Source of the DNA: Marinilabilia sp.
Lineage (GTDB): Bacteria; Bacteroidota; Bacteroidia; Bacteroidales; Marinilabiliaceae
Reading direction: 5' to 3'
Length of the DNA: 64,000 bases
Assembly (NCBI RefSeq): GCF_016278715.1
Contig: NZ_JADQBH010000033.1
Span: 1 to 64,000 of the forward strand
Part shown: positions 11,301 to 19,811 of the stretch, one piece after another
Position numbering within the stretch: the first letter of the stretch is position 1
How the letters are laid out: every line of letters begins with the position of its first letter
The notes under the pieces: generated by a model
The model's input: the letters and a program-made list of their open reading frames with translations, nothing else
What the model was told of the DNA's origin: nothing
Databases searched by the model: none
Made by a program: the position numbers and the translations under genes

Positions 11301-12339
11301 AAGCCTGCAGATTGAAACGGTTTCCCAGACATGCGGCAAGAAAAAAGAGATCTTTTTGGGATTGACTTAACCGCTCCATTTTCAACGCAAACAGTTCTAC
11401 CACATCAGATGGAAGAGTTTCCTGGTTATCTTTGGAGTTCCACTCCCATTGGTTGGCATCATCATCAAACCTGATTAGCTGATGCTCCCTGAAAAAATCC
11501 AGATAAGACAGAATAAAAAACGGGTTCCCTTTGGTTTTTTGGTGAATTAAAGTGGCCAGTTTGCCTGCCTCTTTTATTTTTGGGGGGAATGTATCTTGTA
11601 AAATTTCATTAATGTTGGTGTATGATAGATTTGATACATACTCCTTTTCAACAAGAACATGGCGGCCTTTTAGCTCATTGATGGCTGAGAAAAACTGAGA
11701 TCCATGCTGCATTTCATCGTCACGATAAGCTGCTATGATTATAAGATATCGAAGCGATGAGCCTATTTCCAGTTTGCGCAACAGTTCCATTGATGCCGCG
11801 TCCGACCATTGCCAGTCGTCTATAAAAAGGACCACAGGATGTTCAGGACGGCAGAGTACTCCGAGGAATTTCTGAAATACATTAGTAAAACGATATCGTG
11901 CTTCCTGAGGGTTTATTTCTCCCAAAGGAGGTTGAGGGCCTAAAAATTCTTCAAAGTCAGGCACAAAATCTATTAATACCTGCCCCAGATTACCCACTGC
12001 CTTCAGGATTTCGGTTTTTAAGTAGTGATATTCCGAGTCATTTTTTGACTGTATACTTTTGCAAAACTCTGCGATGGCTTGCCGGAATGCGAAATATGGG
12101 ATGTTTTGTTGATATTGCTCAAATTTCCCGGATATAAAAAATCCGTTTTTCAGACCAACAGGTTTCCGCAGTTCTTCAATTAATGCAGTTTTTCCAACAC
12201 CGGACTGACCCGGAACTAAAAATATTTGTCCCGTTCCTCCACTAATTCGTTTAAAAACTTCCAGAAGTTGAGCTTTTTCACGTTCACGCCCGTAAAGCCT
12301 TGTTTGAAGCATTGGCTGATCCATGCGTTTATTTATCAT
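8377..12339 (-). CDS. AAA/NACHT-type ATPase - TPR-like - coiled coil - histidine kinase hybrid
   Basis: Walker A PGQSGVGKTALIEEL, Walker B VVLFIDDWQWSD; HisKA FFSIIAHDLRSPFNAILGFSGLL; HATPase LRNLVSNAIKFT, GVGID, GTGLGLILCKEF. Confidence 0.9.
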   Translation of the reverse strand: MINKRMDQPMLQTRLYGREREKAQLLEVFKRISGGTGQIFLVPGQSGVGKTALIEELRKPVGLKNGFFISGKFEQYQQNIPYFAFRQAIAEFCKSIQSKNDSEYHYLKTEILKAVGNLGQVLIDFVPDFEEFLGPQPPLGEINPQEARYRFTNVFQKFLGVLCRPEHPVVLFIDDWQWSDAASMELLRKLEIGSSLRYLIIIAAYRDDEMQHGSQFFSAINELKGRHVLVEKEYVSNLSYTNINEILQDTFPPKIKEAGKLATLIHQKTKGNPFFILSYLDFFREHQLIRFDDDANQWEWNSKDNQETLPSDVVELFALKMERLSQSQKDLFFLAACLGNRFNLQALSIISGLSIKDCQSQILTKTGKTMLLDWEKQKMNKSEKETAFTMRFLHDKVQQAAFTLANPEETPAIRLKIGRLFLSRLNPEQINEQLFEIIDAINSGAHLVHAPDEKLKIIELNLQASEKAYTATAYLSALEFCRATDTFLSEPSYTDELWRNQHQLMMALHKQRAICEFIEGDRDYGVKTIQIAVSKARSAIEKAKVLNLLIAHYTLMARYGEAIEAAYQALSALGIDLPRNNFKEASSHEIAGIRKTLENKTVESLAQMPDMKEPSMLMATGILITMGPPCYRSHQHLWSVLVPKVVNITLKYGNIPQIGYSHTAYGGLLGWVDDDFTTARRFGDLATTLMKQRYQVPSDQSIFYLMIGSSIRHWFHHLRHSSQDYVDAYETGLRGGNLQYAAYAFGHNMYCSFFQGKELSILLQETKHSLTFSKSRLNQWAIDLLEGGTTVLKKLSNSSTTVEKEINWSDEALLNKIEAHGNIQIRCIYNILKASASLFLGDYENALKISDATQPILFTVGTQGLLPWPEYVFSRFLILTALYSKADSSTREKWDKELNTTIEKLELWAKYAPENYIHKFHLAKAEKARLENHLKTAVKHYDLAVTAARDQGFIQWEALANERAGLFWQENNNPVIRGIYRQQAYACYARWGAQTKVNAIEEEIKESLFNNLQNLEGSNKELKTQIVEKQIGVLKQYAHQLQQNRLRVEAETQAKELANATDRLRVEIAERKKAEEALRQKNEELQLANATKDKFFSIIAHDLRSPFNAILGFSGLLTDKAESLDREKVNQYSQIVNQSANMAMKLLMNLMEWARSQTGRIKFSPEEFTLLPIVEQVGKLLFQENPEEKMLEFATNIPPETTIFGDVAMINTILRNLVSNAIKFTHSGGRITLSAQQYAHGTEVSVADAGVGIDAEKISKLFDINENISTPGTQNEKGTGLGLILCKEFIDYHDGKIWVESTPGKGSTFKFIIPSARKPE

Positions 12340-12564
12340 TGAGTAATGATTGTATTTAAAGTTGATGCTTTAAACAATGCCAAAGCGTTGTCTTACAATT
12401 TTCCGGGATAAATCTTAATTGTTGACTCATTAATCTTTATCACGAAAATATTCTTTTTTTTTGATGAGGTGGAGATATGGGGTAAAAGTGTTTTGACATC
12501 AGTCATACTGTAATACGCAAAAAAGGTTATTTTGTTTAGATAATTCTTATGTCAGACTTCAATG

Positions 12565-12621
12565 TTAAACTACCATTAATAGCCCCCTCTATTTATTAAC
12601 GGTTACTTAAACGCGGCTTAA
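12565..12621 (+). promoter_or_regulatory. 11-bp-periodic TTAA direct repeats (candidate PhoB/OmpR-family binding boxes)
   Basis: TTAA at 12565 and 12576, and at 12596, 12607 and 12618 (TTAACGGTTAC TTAAACGCGGC TTAAGG); TTCTTTTG -7-like element at 12644-12651. Confidence 0.35.
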
Positions 12622-12699
12622 GGTACACGAAATGATAATCATGTTCTTTTGTAGTGTCAAATATAAACGACAAACAACAAACCAAAAAACAAGAAGACA

Positions 12700-13917
12700 A
12701 TGAAAAATCGTTTTATGCTTTTAAGCCTTCTACTCGGATTCGGAATGGCTTTTTCTTTCACCTCGTGTAGTGAGGATGACAATAATGATGACAACAACGA
12801 AATCATAGATACAGGAAATGTTGTTGTAACAGAGAATATTTCTGCTGATGCTACCTGGACCAGTGATAAAGTTTATCAATTGGGTGGACGTATTGCTGTT
12901 GAGGCAGGAGCTACGCTTACCATTGAGCCGGGTACTATTATTAAAGGAGAAGCCGGTACAGGTGCCAATGCAACTGCTTTGGTAGTTGCCCGTAATGCAA
13001 AAATTATGGCTGAAGGTACTGCTGATGCTCCTATCATTTTCACTTCTGTGGCTGATGAAATTTCACCGGCCGATATTGCTGCCGGTGACTTTACAAGTCC
13101 CAACCTTGAGTCTAATATCAATGGTTTGTGGGGTGGCGTACTTGTTTTGGGTAATGCCCGAATCTCTGCGTCCAATGATACAGGCGAACTTACCGAAGTA
13201 CAGATAGAAGGTATTCCTACTTCTGATTCCAATGGCCTTTATGGTGGAAGCGATGATGAGGACAACTCTGGAGTGCTGAAATACATCTCTATTCGTCATG
13301 GTGGCAGTAACATTGGTAAAGGTAACGAAATCAATGGTCTGACATTAGGAGGCGTTGGTTCCGGGACGGTTGTGGAAAATATTGAAGTGGTTGCCAACCA
13401 AGATGATGGAATTGAGTGGTTTGGCGGTACTGTGAATGTTAAAAACGCTCTGGTTTGGAATGTTGGTGACGATGGCATGGATGCCGACCAGTCGTGGGGT
13501 GGTACTTTAGATAACTTTATGGTAATAACCGTTGCAGGGCACAGCTTTGAGCTTGACGGGCCAGAAGGAAATTACGACAATGGTGGATATTCTATTAAAA
13601 ATGGGGTTGTAATAGCCAATAATGAAGATAGAAGTTCTGAAGACCTTATCAATACCGATGACAATACCAGCGTCGCTTTCGATAATATTTTTATTACGGC
13701 TATCGCTGAAGGACAACAAATCAACCGTGTTAGCCACGATGTGGGAATTGTTTCTTTTGAAAATATTGTATTGGATGTGAACGAAGCAGACCTTGCCTCT
13801 CATGTAAATGGAACTGTACCCGCTGGAGTTACAGCAGGTACAACTCCTGCCACAGCCATCAATACTTCCGCTTTTGGATGGACCTGGGCTGCGCAGGCTG
13901 GTGTTACTTCTTTTTAA
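12700..13917 (+). CDS. lipoprotein with right-handed beta-helix-like repeats
   Basis: Signal peptide with lipobox (LLLGFGMAFSFTSCSEDD); IEPGTIIKGEAG, AKIMAEGTADAPIIFTS, LWGGVLVLGNARI repeats. Confidence 0.82.
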   Translation: MKNRFMLLSLLLGFGMAFSFTSCSEDDNNDDNNEIIDTGNVVVTENISADATWTSDKVYQLGGRIAVEAGATLTIEPGTIIKGEAGTGANATALVVARNAKIMAEGTADAPIIFTSVADEISPADIAAGDFTSPNLESNINGLWGGVLVLGNARISASNDTGELTEVQIEGIPTSDSNGLYGGSDDEDNSGVLKYISIRHGGSNIGKGNEINGLTLGGVGSGTVVENIEVVANQDDGIEWFGGTVNVKNALVWNVGDDGMDADQSWGGTLDNFMVITVAGHSFELDGPEGNYDNGGYSIKNGVVIANNEDRSSEDLINTDDNTSVAFDNIFITAIAEGQQINRVSHDVGIVSFENIVLDVNEADLASHVNGTVPAGVTAGTTPATAINTSAFGWTWAAQAGVTSF

Positions 13918-13959
13918 ACTCCATATTTTGAATTAAAGAATAATTGAAAATGAATAACA

Positions 13960-13990
13960 AACAGGCTTGCAGAAATAATGCAAGCCTGTT
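13960..13990 (+). terminator. perfect 11-bp hairpin between lipoprotein and TonB receptor genes (attenuator/partial terminator or processing site)
   Basis: aacaggcttgc-agaaataat-gcaagcctgtt; no strong 3' U-tract. Confidence 0.6.
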
Positions 13991-14027
13991 CTTCTGCAAT
14001 TTGCAAAACAAACGGACGAACAAACGG

Positions 14028-16931
14028 ATGAATAAAATGAGAAATTTAGTAATTGTTATCTTATCCCTGATATCAACGATTGCTTATTCACAAAATGGAA
14101 CCATAAGAGGCACTGTCTATGATGGCTCTACCGGTGAAACGCTGGTTGGTGTGAGTGTTGTGATAAAAGGTACCTATACTGGTACCGCCACTGACCTTGA
14201 TGGTAAATTCGCACTGGAGACAGAATCAGGAATTTATGACCTTCAGTTGTCGTTTATCTCTTTCCAGCCGCTGACAGTGGAGGGAGTCGAGGTAAAAGCT
14301 GGTGAAGTTACGGTGCTGAACAATCTCGAACTTGGGGAGAGCACAGTAGAACTCGAAGATATTGTGGTGACGGCCCGAGCCATAAGGAATACCGAAGCGG
14401 CTCTTCAGACAATGAAAGCTAAATCGTCGGTAATGCTGGATGGTATTTCGGCTTCCAAAATGGAACTGATTGGTGATGGCACTGCTGTGGAGGCCGCAAA
14501 AAGAGTCACGGGTGTTACCATTGAAGACGGGAAGTATGTGTACGTGCGGGGACTGGGAGACCGATACTCCAAAACTACACTGAATGGCGTTGATATTCCA
14601 GGCTTGGATCCCGATCGGAATAGCCTCCAAATGGATATATTTCCTACCAACCTGATTGACAATATGATGGTGAGCAAAAACTTTACTGCTGATATGCCTG
14701 CCGATTTTACAGGTGGCCTGCTCAATGTTACTACAAAGGATTTTCCTGATAAAAAGGTGTTTAGTGTTTCAGCAGGTACAGCTTTTAATCCTAATGTGCA
14801 TTTCAATGAGGATTTTCTTTCTTATGATGGTGGTAATACTGATTTCCTGGGATTTGATGATGGCACCCGGGCACTTCCAAATAGGGCAAGGCAGTCAAAT
14901 ATTCCTACACCTATTAGTGGAGCTCCGCAGGATGAAGTGGTCGATTTTATCCGAAGTTTTGACCCTCAGTTGGCTGCCAGGGAACAAACCAGCTTAATGG
15001 ACTACAGTCTCGGATTCTCTTTTGGCAATCAGATAGATTTGGATAACAATTCTGAAAAAGCTCCTAAACTGGGATACATCCTTTCACTTTCCTATAAATC
15101 GGAATATGAGTATGACAATGATGTCCAGTACGGTGAATATCAAAAGTCCATTGATCCCGAAACTTATGAGATGCGCTATGCCACTCGTCAAAATGGCCGG
15201 ATGGGGGAGCAAAAAGTTCTGGTAGGATTGCTTGGCGGAATCGCGTATAAAACCAATTTTACCAAGTATCGGTTTACTGCAATGCACCTTCAAAACGGTG
15301 TTAGCCGGGCGGGTAAATTCAGCATCGATAATGACGCATCAGCTGTAGGGCAGTCTGGTTATTATGCCGAGTCGGACAACCTGGAATACAATCAGCGCTC
15401 ATTAACTAATTTTCTATTGAGTGGCACCTATCTTTTTCAGGAATCGGGCTGGGAAATTGACTGGAGACTGTCGCCTACTTTTTCTTCATCTCAGGATCCT
15501 GATATTCGTAAAACGGCTTTTACGTTCCGCTCCGATGATGATGTAATGTTTAACGCCGGTGCCGGAGGTAATCCTTCCCGAATATGGAGAGAGCTCAACG
15601 AGATAAATGCCACTGCCAAATTTGATGTTTCTAAAGATTACACTTTAGGCGGAGATGATGCGAAGCTTAAATTTGGTGCAAGTCACAACTATAAACAACG
15701 GGATTATGAAATTCTCTTCTTCGATGTTCAGTTTTTTGGCGGACAATCTTGGGACGAGCCGGATGCATCGCAGGTTCTGAATCCAGAAAACCTCTATCCC
15801 AACCAGCCGAATGCCATTTATTATCAGTCGGGTAATAACAACCCCAACCCCAATGCTTATGAATCTAATGTTCATAATACGGCTGCATATATCTCCAACG
15901 AGTTTTCGCCACTTAAAGATTTAAAAACTATACTTGGGGTTCGGATGGAGAATTTCGTGCAACGTCATACCGGTCGCGATCAGAGTTATGCCAGTGGAGA
16001 CACCCGAAACGGACGAAACCTTGATAACGATAAGGTGTTGGAATCACTTGATTTCTTCCCCTCAGTCAACCTGATTTATGCCCTTTCGGAGAAACAAAAT
16101 CTGCGTGCTGCTTATTCGCGTACCATTGCACGTCCATCGTTTAAAGAGTTGTCCTTTGCCCAGATTCTCGATCCCATCAGTAACCGGATTTTTAACGGTA
16201 GCTTGTTTTCCTATTCCGATTGGGACGGAAATCTGGTGGAAACCCGGATTGACAATATGGATCTGCGGTGGGAATTGTTTGGCGATCGTGCACAGAATGT
16301 TTCGGCAAGTGTGTTCTACAAGCAGTTTGATAAACCTATCGAATTGGTACGTATTCCGGAACAGCAAACCAGTACCGAATATCAGCCGAGAAATGTTGGA
16401 GATGGGCAACTATATGGTTTTGAATTTGAGTTTAGCAAGAACCTTGACTTTGTGTCACCTGTGTTGAAGTATTTTAATATCAACAGTAATGTGACCCTGG
16501 TGAAATCGGAAATTGAAATGACTGATGCGGAGTATAATTCGCGAAAGACTTACGAAAAAGTGGGACAGACCATTGATGATACACGTGAAATGGCAGGTCA
16601 GTCGCCTTATGTTATTAATGCCGGGTTTACCTACAATAATTATGAGTCGGGTCTGGCTGCTGGCTTGTTTTACAATGTGAAAGGAGAGACACTCTCAATC
16701 GTTGGCGCCGGCTTGTTTCCTGATATTTATATAGAACCTTTTCATAGCTTGAATTTCAGTGTTAACAAAAAATTCGGGGCAGACCAGAATACTAAAGTTG
16801 ATTTTAAGGTATCCAATGTTTTGAACCAAAGGCAGGAAAGCTATTATCAATCTTACAAAGCAGAAAACCAGGTTTACAATATCTTTAATCCCGGCCGTAC
16901 TTTTAGTGTTGGTCTGAGTTATGATTTTTAG
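14028..16931 (+). CDS. TonB-dependent outer-membrane receptor with carboxypeptidase-regulatory-like N-terminal domain
   Basis: Signal peptide MNKMRNLVIVILSLISTIAYSQ; GTIRGTVYDGSTGETLVGVSVVIKGT; plug DGTAVEAAKRVTGVTIEDGKYVYVRGLGDRYSKTTLNG; C-terminal GRTFSVGLSYDF. ORF start 13944 would translate the upstream hairpin. Confidence 0.93.
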   Translation: MNKMRNLVIVILSLISTIAYSQNGTIRGTVYDGSTGETLVGVSVVIKGTYTGTATDLDGKFALETESGIYDLQLSFISFQPLTVEGVEVKAGEVTVLNNLELGESTVELEDIVVTARAIRNTEAALQTMKAKSSVMLDGISASKMELIGDGTAVEAAKRVTGVTIEDGKYVYVRGLGDRYSKTTLNGVDIPGLDPDRNSLQMDIFPTNLIDNMMVSKNFTADMPADFTGGLLNVTTKDFPDKKVFSVSAGTAFNPNVHFNEDFLSYDGGNTDFLGFDDGTRALPNRARQSNIPTPISGAPQDEVVDFIRSFDPQLAAREQTSLMDYSLGFSFGNQIDLDNNSEKAPKLGYILSLSYKSEYEYDNDVQYGEYQKSIDPETYEMRYATRQNGRMGEQKVLVGLLGGIAYKTNFTKYRFTAMHLQNGVSRAGKFSIDNDASAVGQSGYYAESDNLEYNQRSLTNFLLSGTYLFQESGWEIDWRLSPTFSSSQDPDIRKTAFTFRSDDDVMFNAGAGGNPSRIWRELNEINATAKFDVSKDYTLGGDDAKLKFGASHNYKQRDYEILFFDVQFFGGQSWDEPDASQVLNPENLYPNQPNAIYYQSGNNNPNPNAYESNVHNTAAYISNEFSPLKDLKTILGVRMENFVQRHTGRDQSYASGDTRNGRNLDNDKVLESLDFFPSVNLIYALSEKQNLRAAYSRTIARPSFKELSFAQILDPISNRIFNGSLFSYSDWDGNLVETRIDNMDLRWELFGDRAQNVSASVFYKQFDKPIELVRIPEQQTSTEYQPRNVGDGQLYGFEFEFSKNLDFVSPVLKYFNINSNVTLVKSEIEMTDAEYNSRKTYEKVGQTIDDTREMAGQSPYVINAGFTYNNYESGLAAGLFYNVKGETLSIVGAGLFPDIYIEPFHSLNFSVNKKFGADQNTKVDFKVSNVLNQRQESYYQSYKAENQVYNIFNPGRTFSVGLSYDF

Positions 16932-16975
16932 ACAGATTTAAGGTTACAGCATACCGTCATCCGTTTGTTGAAGTC

Positions 16976-17019
16976 GGGGGAGGCCTGCCGGAGAAATTCG
17001 GGGGCCTCTCCTTTTTTTT
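16976..17019 (+). terminator. intrinsic terminator downstream of TonB receptor
   Basis: gggaggcc...ggcctctcc stem followed by TTTTTTTT. Confidence 0.7.
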
Positions 17020-17170
17020 CAGCCTTTCTGTCTGGTCTGCGGCCTTCGGGCCGGGGCTTCCGGATCTTGCTGCCTGAGTCTTCCAGGCTTGTCCGCCTGA
17101 TTCCATGCGGTCCGTCCGCCTGACACGCCAGGCCTGGCAGCCTGGCACCCTGGCACCCCAGGCCTGGCAA
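17020..17170. repeat. GC-rich degenerate palindromic/tandem repeat tract
   Basis: Recurrent ccaggcctggca / gcctggcaccctggcacccc / gtccgcctga units. Confidence 0.6.
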
Positions 17171-17208
17171 CCTGAGTTAAGATATGGCGCCCCTTTGGGG
17201 CTTGGGGG
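17171..17208. repeat. REP-like palindromic element, copy 1
   Basis: cctgagttaagatatggcgcccctttggggcttggggg; near-identical to 18785-18824. Confidence 0.75.
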
Positions 17209-17661
17209 CTAGTCCCAGACGTAGCGTTCGTCGTATTCTATGTGATGTTCTTCCAGAAGCTGACGGTATTCAATTTTGAAGCTTCTTTTTTTATGGTGCT
17301 CTTCCTGATTCAGAATGTATCTTTTGACGATTTCCACTCCGTATTGATTTACAGAGAATGCTCCGTATCCGTTTTGCCAGTAGAAATTCCGGTATTTTAG
17401 TCCTTTGGTTTTTATCCAGCCTGATGAATGACTTTTGAGCTCCTCCAGCAATTTCATCAGTGGAATTTTTCTTGATAGCATGCACAGCACATGAATATGG
17501 TTGGTATATCCGCCAATCTGAATTGGCCAGGACTCCAGGTTTTTGCAAATGCCGGCCAGATAGGCATATAACTCTCCGGAGATATTTTTGTTGATGAGGT
17601 GAGCTCGTCCTTTTGTGCTAAAGATGATGTGAACGTAGTTTTTTACTAATGATTGTGGCAT
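17209..17661 (-). CDS. IS200/IS605-family TnpA-like (Y1, REP-associated tyrosine) transposase
   Basis: VHIIFSTKGR, HIHVLCMLSRK (HUH), Y in NQYGVEIVKRYILNQEEHHKKRSF. Confidence 0.9.
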   Translation of the reverse strand: MPQSLVKNYVHIIFSTKGRAHLINKNISGELYAYLAGICKNLESWPIQIGGYTNHIHVLCMLSRKIPLMKLLEELKSHSSGWIKTKGLKYRNFYWQNGYGAFSVNQYGVEIVKRYILNQEEHHKKRSFKIEYRQLLEEHHIEYDERYVWD

Positions 17662-17807
17662 AATTTCAGGTTTTTTAGCCCTGAACGGGTTAGTGGTTTA
17701 TGCCCCAGGTCTGGTGGCCGGGAGTATATTCTTCATTTTCAGAAGTGGGTGATTTTCTACTTCTTTTGGGTGGAAACCGGTATAAAAGTTTGTATGGCAG
17801 AGCTCTC

Positions 17808-18668
17808 TTATCTTAAAAGCAGTTTTGCTCTTACCGGAAAATGGTCCGAAATGAAAAGACTGTCCCTTCTTACCTCATCTACTGTATGTTCTTTAACTTC
17901 AAAGGCGTCATTCACAAAAATGAAATCGATGCGGGTTCCCTGGTATCCGGGGGTAAAAGCATTGTAAGTGATGTCGCCATTTGTTTTGGATTTTGCAATC
18001 TCTTCAGCGTTAACGAGCTGCATCTTTTCATTGTCTCTTTTGATGATCTGTTTATAGGGGGCACTTCCTGCAGGGGTGTTGAAATCACCAGTGAGAATTA
18101 CAGGTTTCTTTCCGGCAATGCGTTTTATTTCCTGAAGCAGCATTCTGGCACTTTGAATGCGGGCCTCTTCACTGATGTGGCTGAAATGTGTGTTGAAGAA
18201 AAAGAGTGTTTTTCCGCTTTCTCTGTTTGCTAGTTCAGTCCAGGTGACAATTCTGGGATAGTGCGTTCCCCAGCTCATGCTTCCCGGGTTATCAGGTGTT
18301 TCTGAGAGCCAGAAGTGTCCCGAGTGTTCAAGAGAAAACTTTTCCCTGTCGAAGAAGACGGGACAGGCTTCCCCCTTGTTTTCCCCATCTTCTCTTCCTG
18401 CTGCTACATAATCGTAGTCTTGCAACATGGTTTTCAGATCATCTAACTGATTGGGAAGAACCTCCTGCATCCCGATAATGGCAGGTTGTTTTTCCTTCAG
18501 GTAGGCTTTCACGAGAGGTATTCGGTATTTCCACTGGTTGATTCCGTCACCTGGATGATCCAGACGAATATTGAAAGAAATGACTTCCAGGGTGGTTGAA
18601 TTGGGCGTGCAGGCTGCCAGCAGAAGCACAGTCACCATTGCTGAGGTTAGAAGAGTTTTCATTTTCAT
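17808..18668 (-). CDS. endonuclease/exonuclease/phosphatase family lipoprotein
   Basis: Lipobox VLLLAACTPN; ISFNIRLDHPGDG, IIGMQEVLPNQ, ILTGDFNTPAGS, RIDFIFVND, SDHFPVRAKL. Confidence 0.9.
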   Translation of the reverse strand: MKMKTLLTSAMVTVLLLAACTPNSTTLEVISFNIRLDHPGDGINQWKYRIPLVKAYLKEKQPAIIGMQEVLPNQLDDLKTMLQDYDYVAAGREDGENKGEACPVFFDREKFSLEHSGHFWLSETPDNPGSMSWGTHYPRIVTWTELANRESGKTLFFFNTHFSHISEEARIQSARMLLQEIKRIAGKKPVILTGDFNTPAGSAPYKQIIKRDNEKMQLVNAEEIAKSKTNGDITYNAFTPGYQGTRIDFIFVNDAFEVKEHTVDEVRRDSLFISDHFPVRAKLLLR

Positions 18669-18741
18669 TAGTCATTTTTTTGGGTTGTTTTCAGGGTCTG
18701 TTTTCAGGGTCCTTTCGGTCTGCCTGCTGAGGTCTTTCAGG

Positions 18742-18780
18742 CTTCATGCTCAGGCCTTACGGCCTTCATGCTCAGGCCTT
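18742..18780. repeat. 22-bp-period tandem repeat (two units) next to REP-like copy 2
   Basis: cttcatgctcaggcctt at 18742-18758 and 18764-18780. Confidence 0.7.
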
Positions 18781-18784
18781 TCAG

Positions 18785-18824
18785 CCTGAGTTAAAGATAT
18801 TTCGCCCCTTTGGGGCTTGGGGGG
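18785..18824. repeat. REP-like palindromic element, copy 2
   Basis: cctgagttaaagatatttcgcccctttggggcttgggggg; same orientation as copy 1, adjacent to the next gene's stop codon. Confidence 0.75.
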
Positions 18825-19811
18825 TTAGGGGGTTTGCCATTTTTTGGTTTCTGCAGATTTCCGGACGGCATCAATTACTTTCATGTTGTTGATGGCATCC
18901 TGGGGCGAAACGGGAAGTTGCTTGTTGTTGATTACAGCATCTGCGAAAGCGTCAAACATAAGTCCGTAAGCGTTGGAAGGAGCAAACTCAATGATGCGGG
19001 TTCCCATCCCATCCGTAACGGTCATTTGAGCGGGGACATCTACATAAGTATTAAATGGAATATGGATGGTAATGCTTCCGCCATTGGTAACAATGTCCAC
19101 TTTTTGAAACGCCTGAGCTGCCGTAGATACCGTGAATGTTGCTCGGGGCCCTCCAAAATCCATAATGGCTGAGGAGTGCATATCTGTGCCAAAATCGGGA
19201 TGGGCCGTTTGGAGTGACATAACCTGGCTGGGTTCTTCCCCCATAATAAACCGCGGAACCGAGATGGCATAACAGCCGATATCCATTAGTGCACCTCCGC
19301 CATACTCTGGGATGTTTCGAATATTGGTGGGTGAAGGGTTGTTGTACGAAAAGGCGGTGTGAATGTATTGGACATCCCCTATTTGTTGGGTTCTGATGAT
19401 ATCGCGTGCATATTTCCACATGGGGTGAAACATATACATAAATCCTTCCATCAGGAGAATGCCGGCCTCTTGTGCTTTTTCTGTTATTTTTTGTGCTTCA
19501 GCGGCATTCATTCCCAATGGTTTTTCGCACAATACCGGCTTCCCTGCTTCAATGCATTTTTCCACCCATTCTTTGTGCATATGGTTGGGCAACGGAATAT
19601 AAACCATGTCCACATCGGCGTCGTTCAGAACCGCCTGGTAGGAACCATACCATAAGGGGATGTTAAAATCACGTGCCATTGACTCTGCTTTCTTAATGTT
19701 GCGGGAACCGATGGCATAGGATTCGCAATACTCTGTGTCCTGCAACGGTAAAACAATGCGTTTGAGGTAATGGTTGGAGGTTCCAAGTATTCCTATTTTT
19801 AGCTTTTTCAT
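18825..19811 (-). CDS. Gfo/Idh/MocA-family oxidoreductase
   Basis: IGILGTSNHYLKRIVLP, VYIPLPNHMHKEWVEKCIEAGKPVLCEKPLGMNAAEA, GGGALMDIGCYAIS. Confidence 0.92.
   Translation of the reverse strand: MKKLKIGILGTSNHYLKRIVLPLQDTEYCESYAIGSRNIKKAESMARDFNIPLWYGSYQAVLNDADVDMVYIPLPNHMHKEWVEKCIEAGKPVLCEKPLGMNAAEAQKITEKAQEAGILLMEGFMYMFHPMWKYARDIIRTQQIGDVQYIHTAFSYNNPSPTNIRNIPEYGGGALMDIGCYAISVPRFIMGEEPSQVMSLQTAHPDFGTDMHSSAIMDFGGPRATFTVSTAAQAFQKVDIVTNGGSITIHIPFNTYVDVPAQMTVTDGMGTRIIEFAPSNAYGLMFDAFADAVINNKQLPVSPQDAINNMKVIDAVRKSAETKKWQTP

Noticed and set aside
13944-14027. N-terminal extension of the TonB receptor ORF
   Set aside because: Would encode the perfect hairpin and precede the real signal peptide; start moved to 14028.
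14226-16409. Antisense ORFs within the TonB receptor gene
   Set aside because: Shadow ORFs on the opposite strand of a well-supported CDS.
12700-16931. SusCD-type polysaccharide utilisation locus
   Set aside because: The partner lipoprotein is a beta-helix type, not SusD-like, and no glycoside hydrolases are nearby.
16928-17170. 80-aa and 63-aa minus ORFs (PGLGCQGARLPGLACQ...)
   Set aside because: They translate the GC-rich repeat tract and terminator; no protein character.
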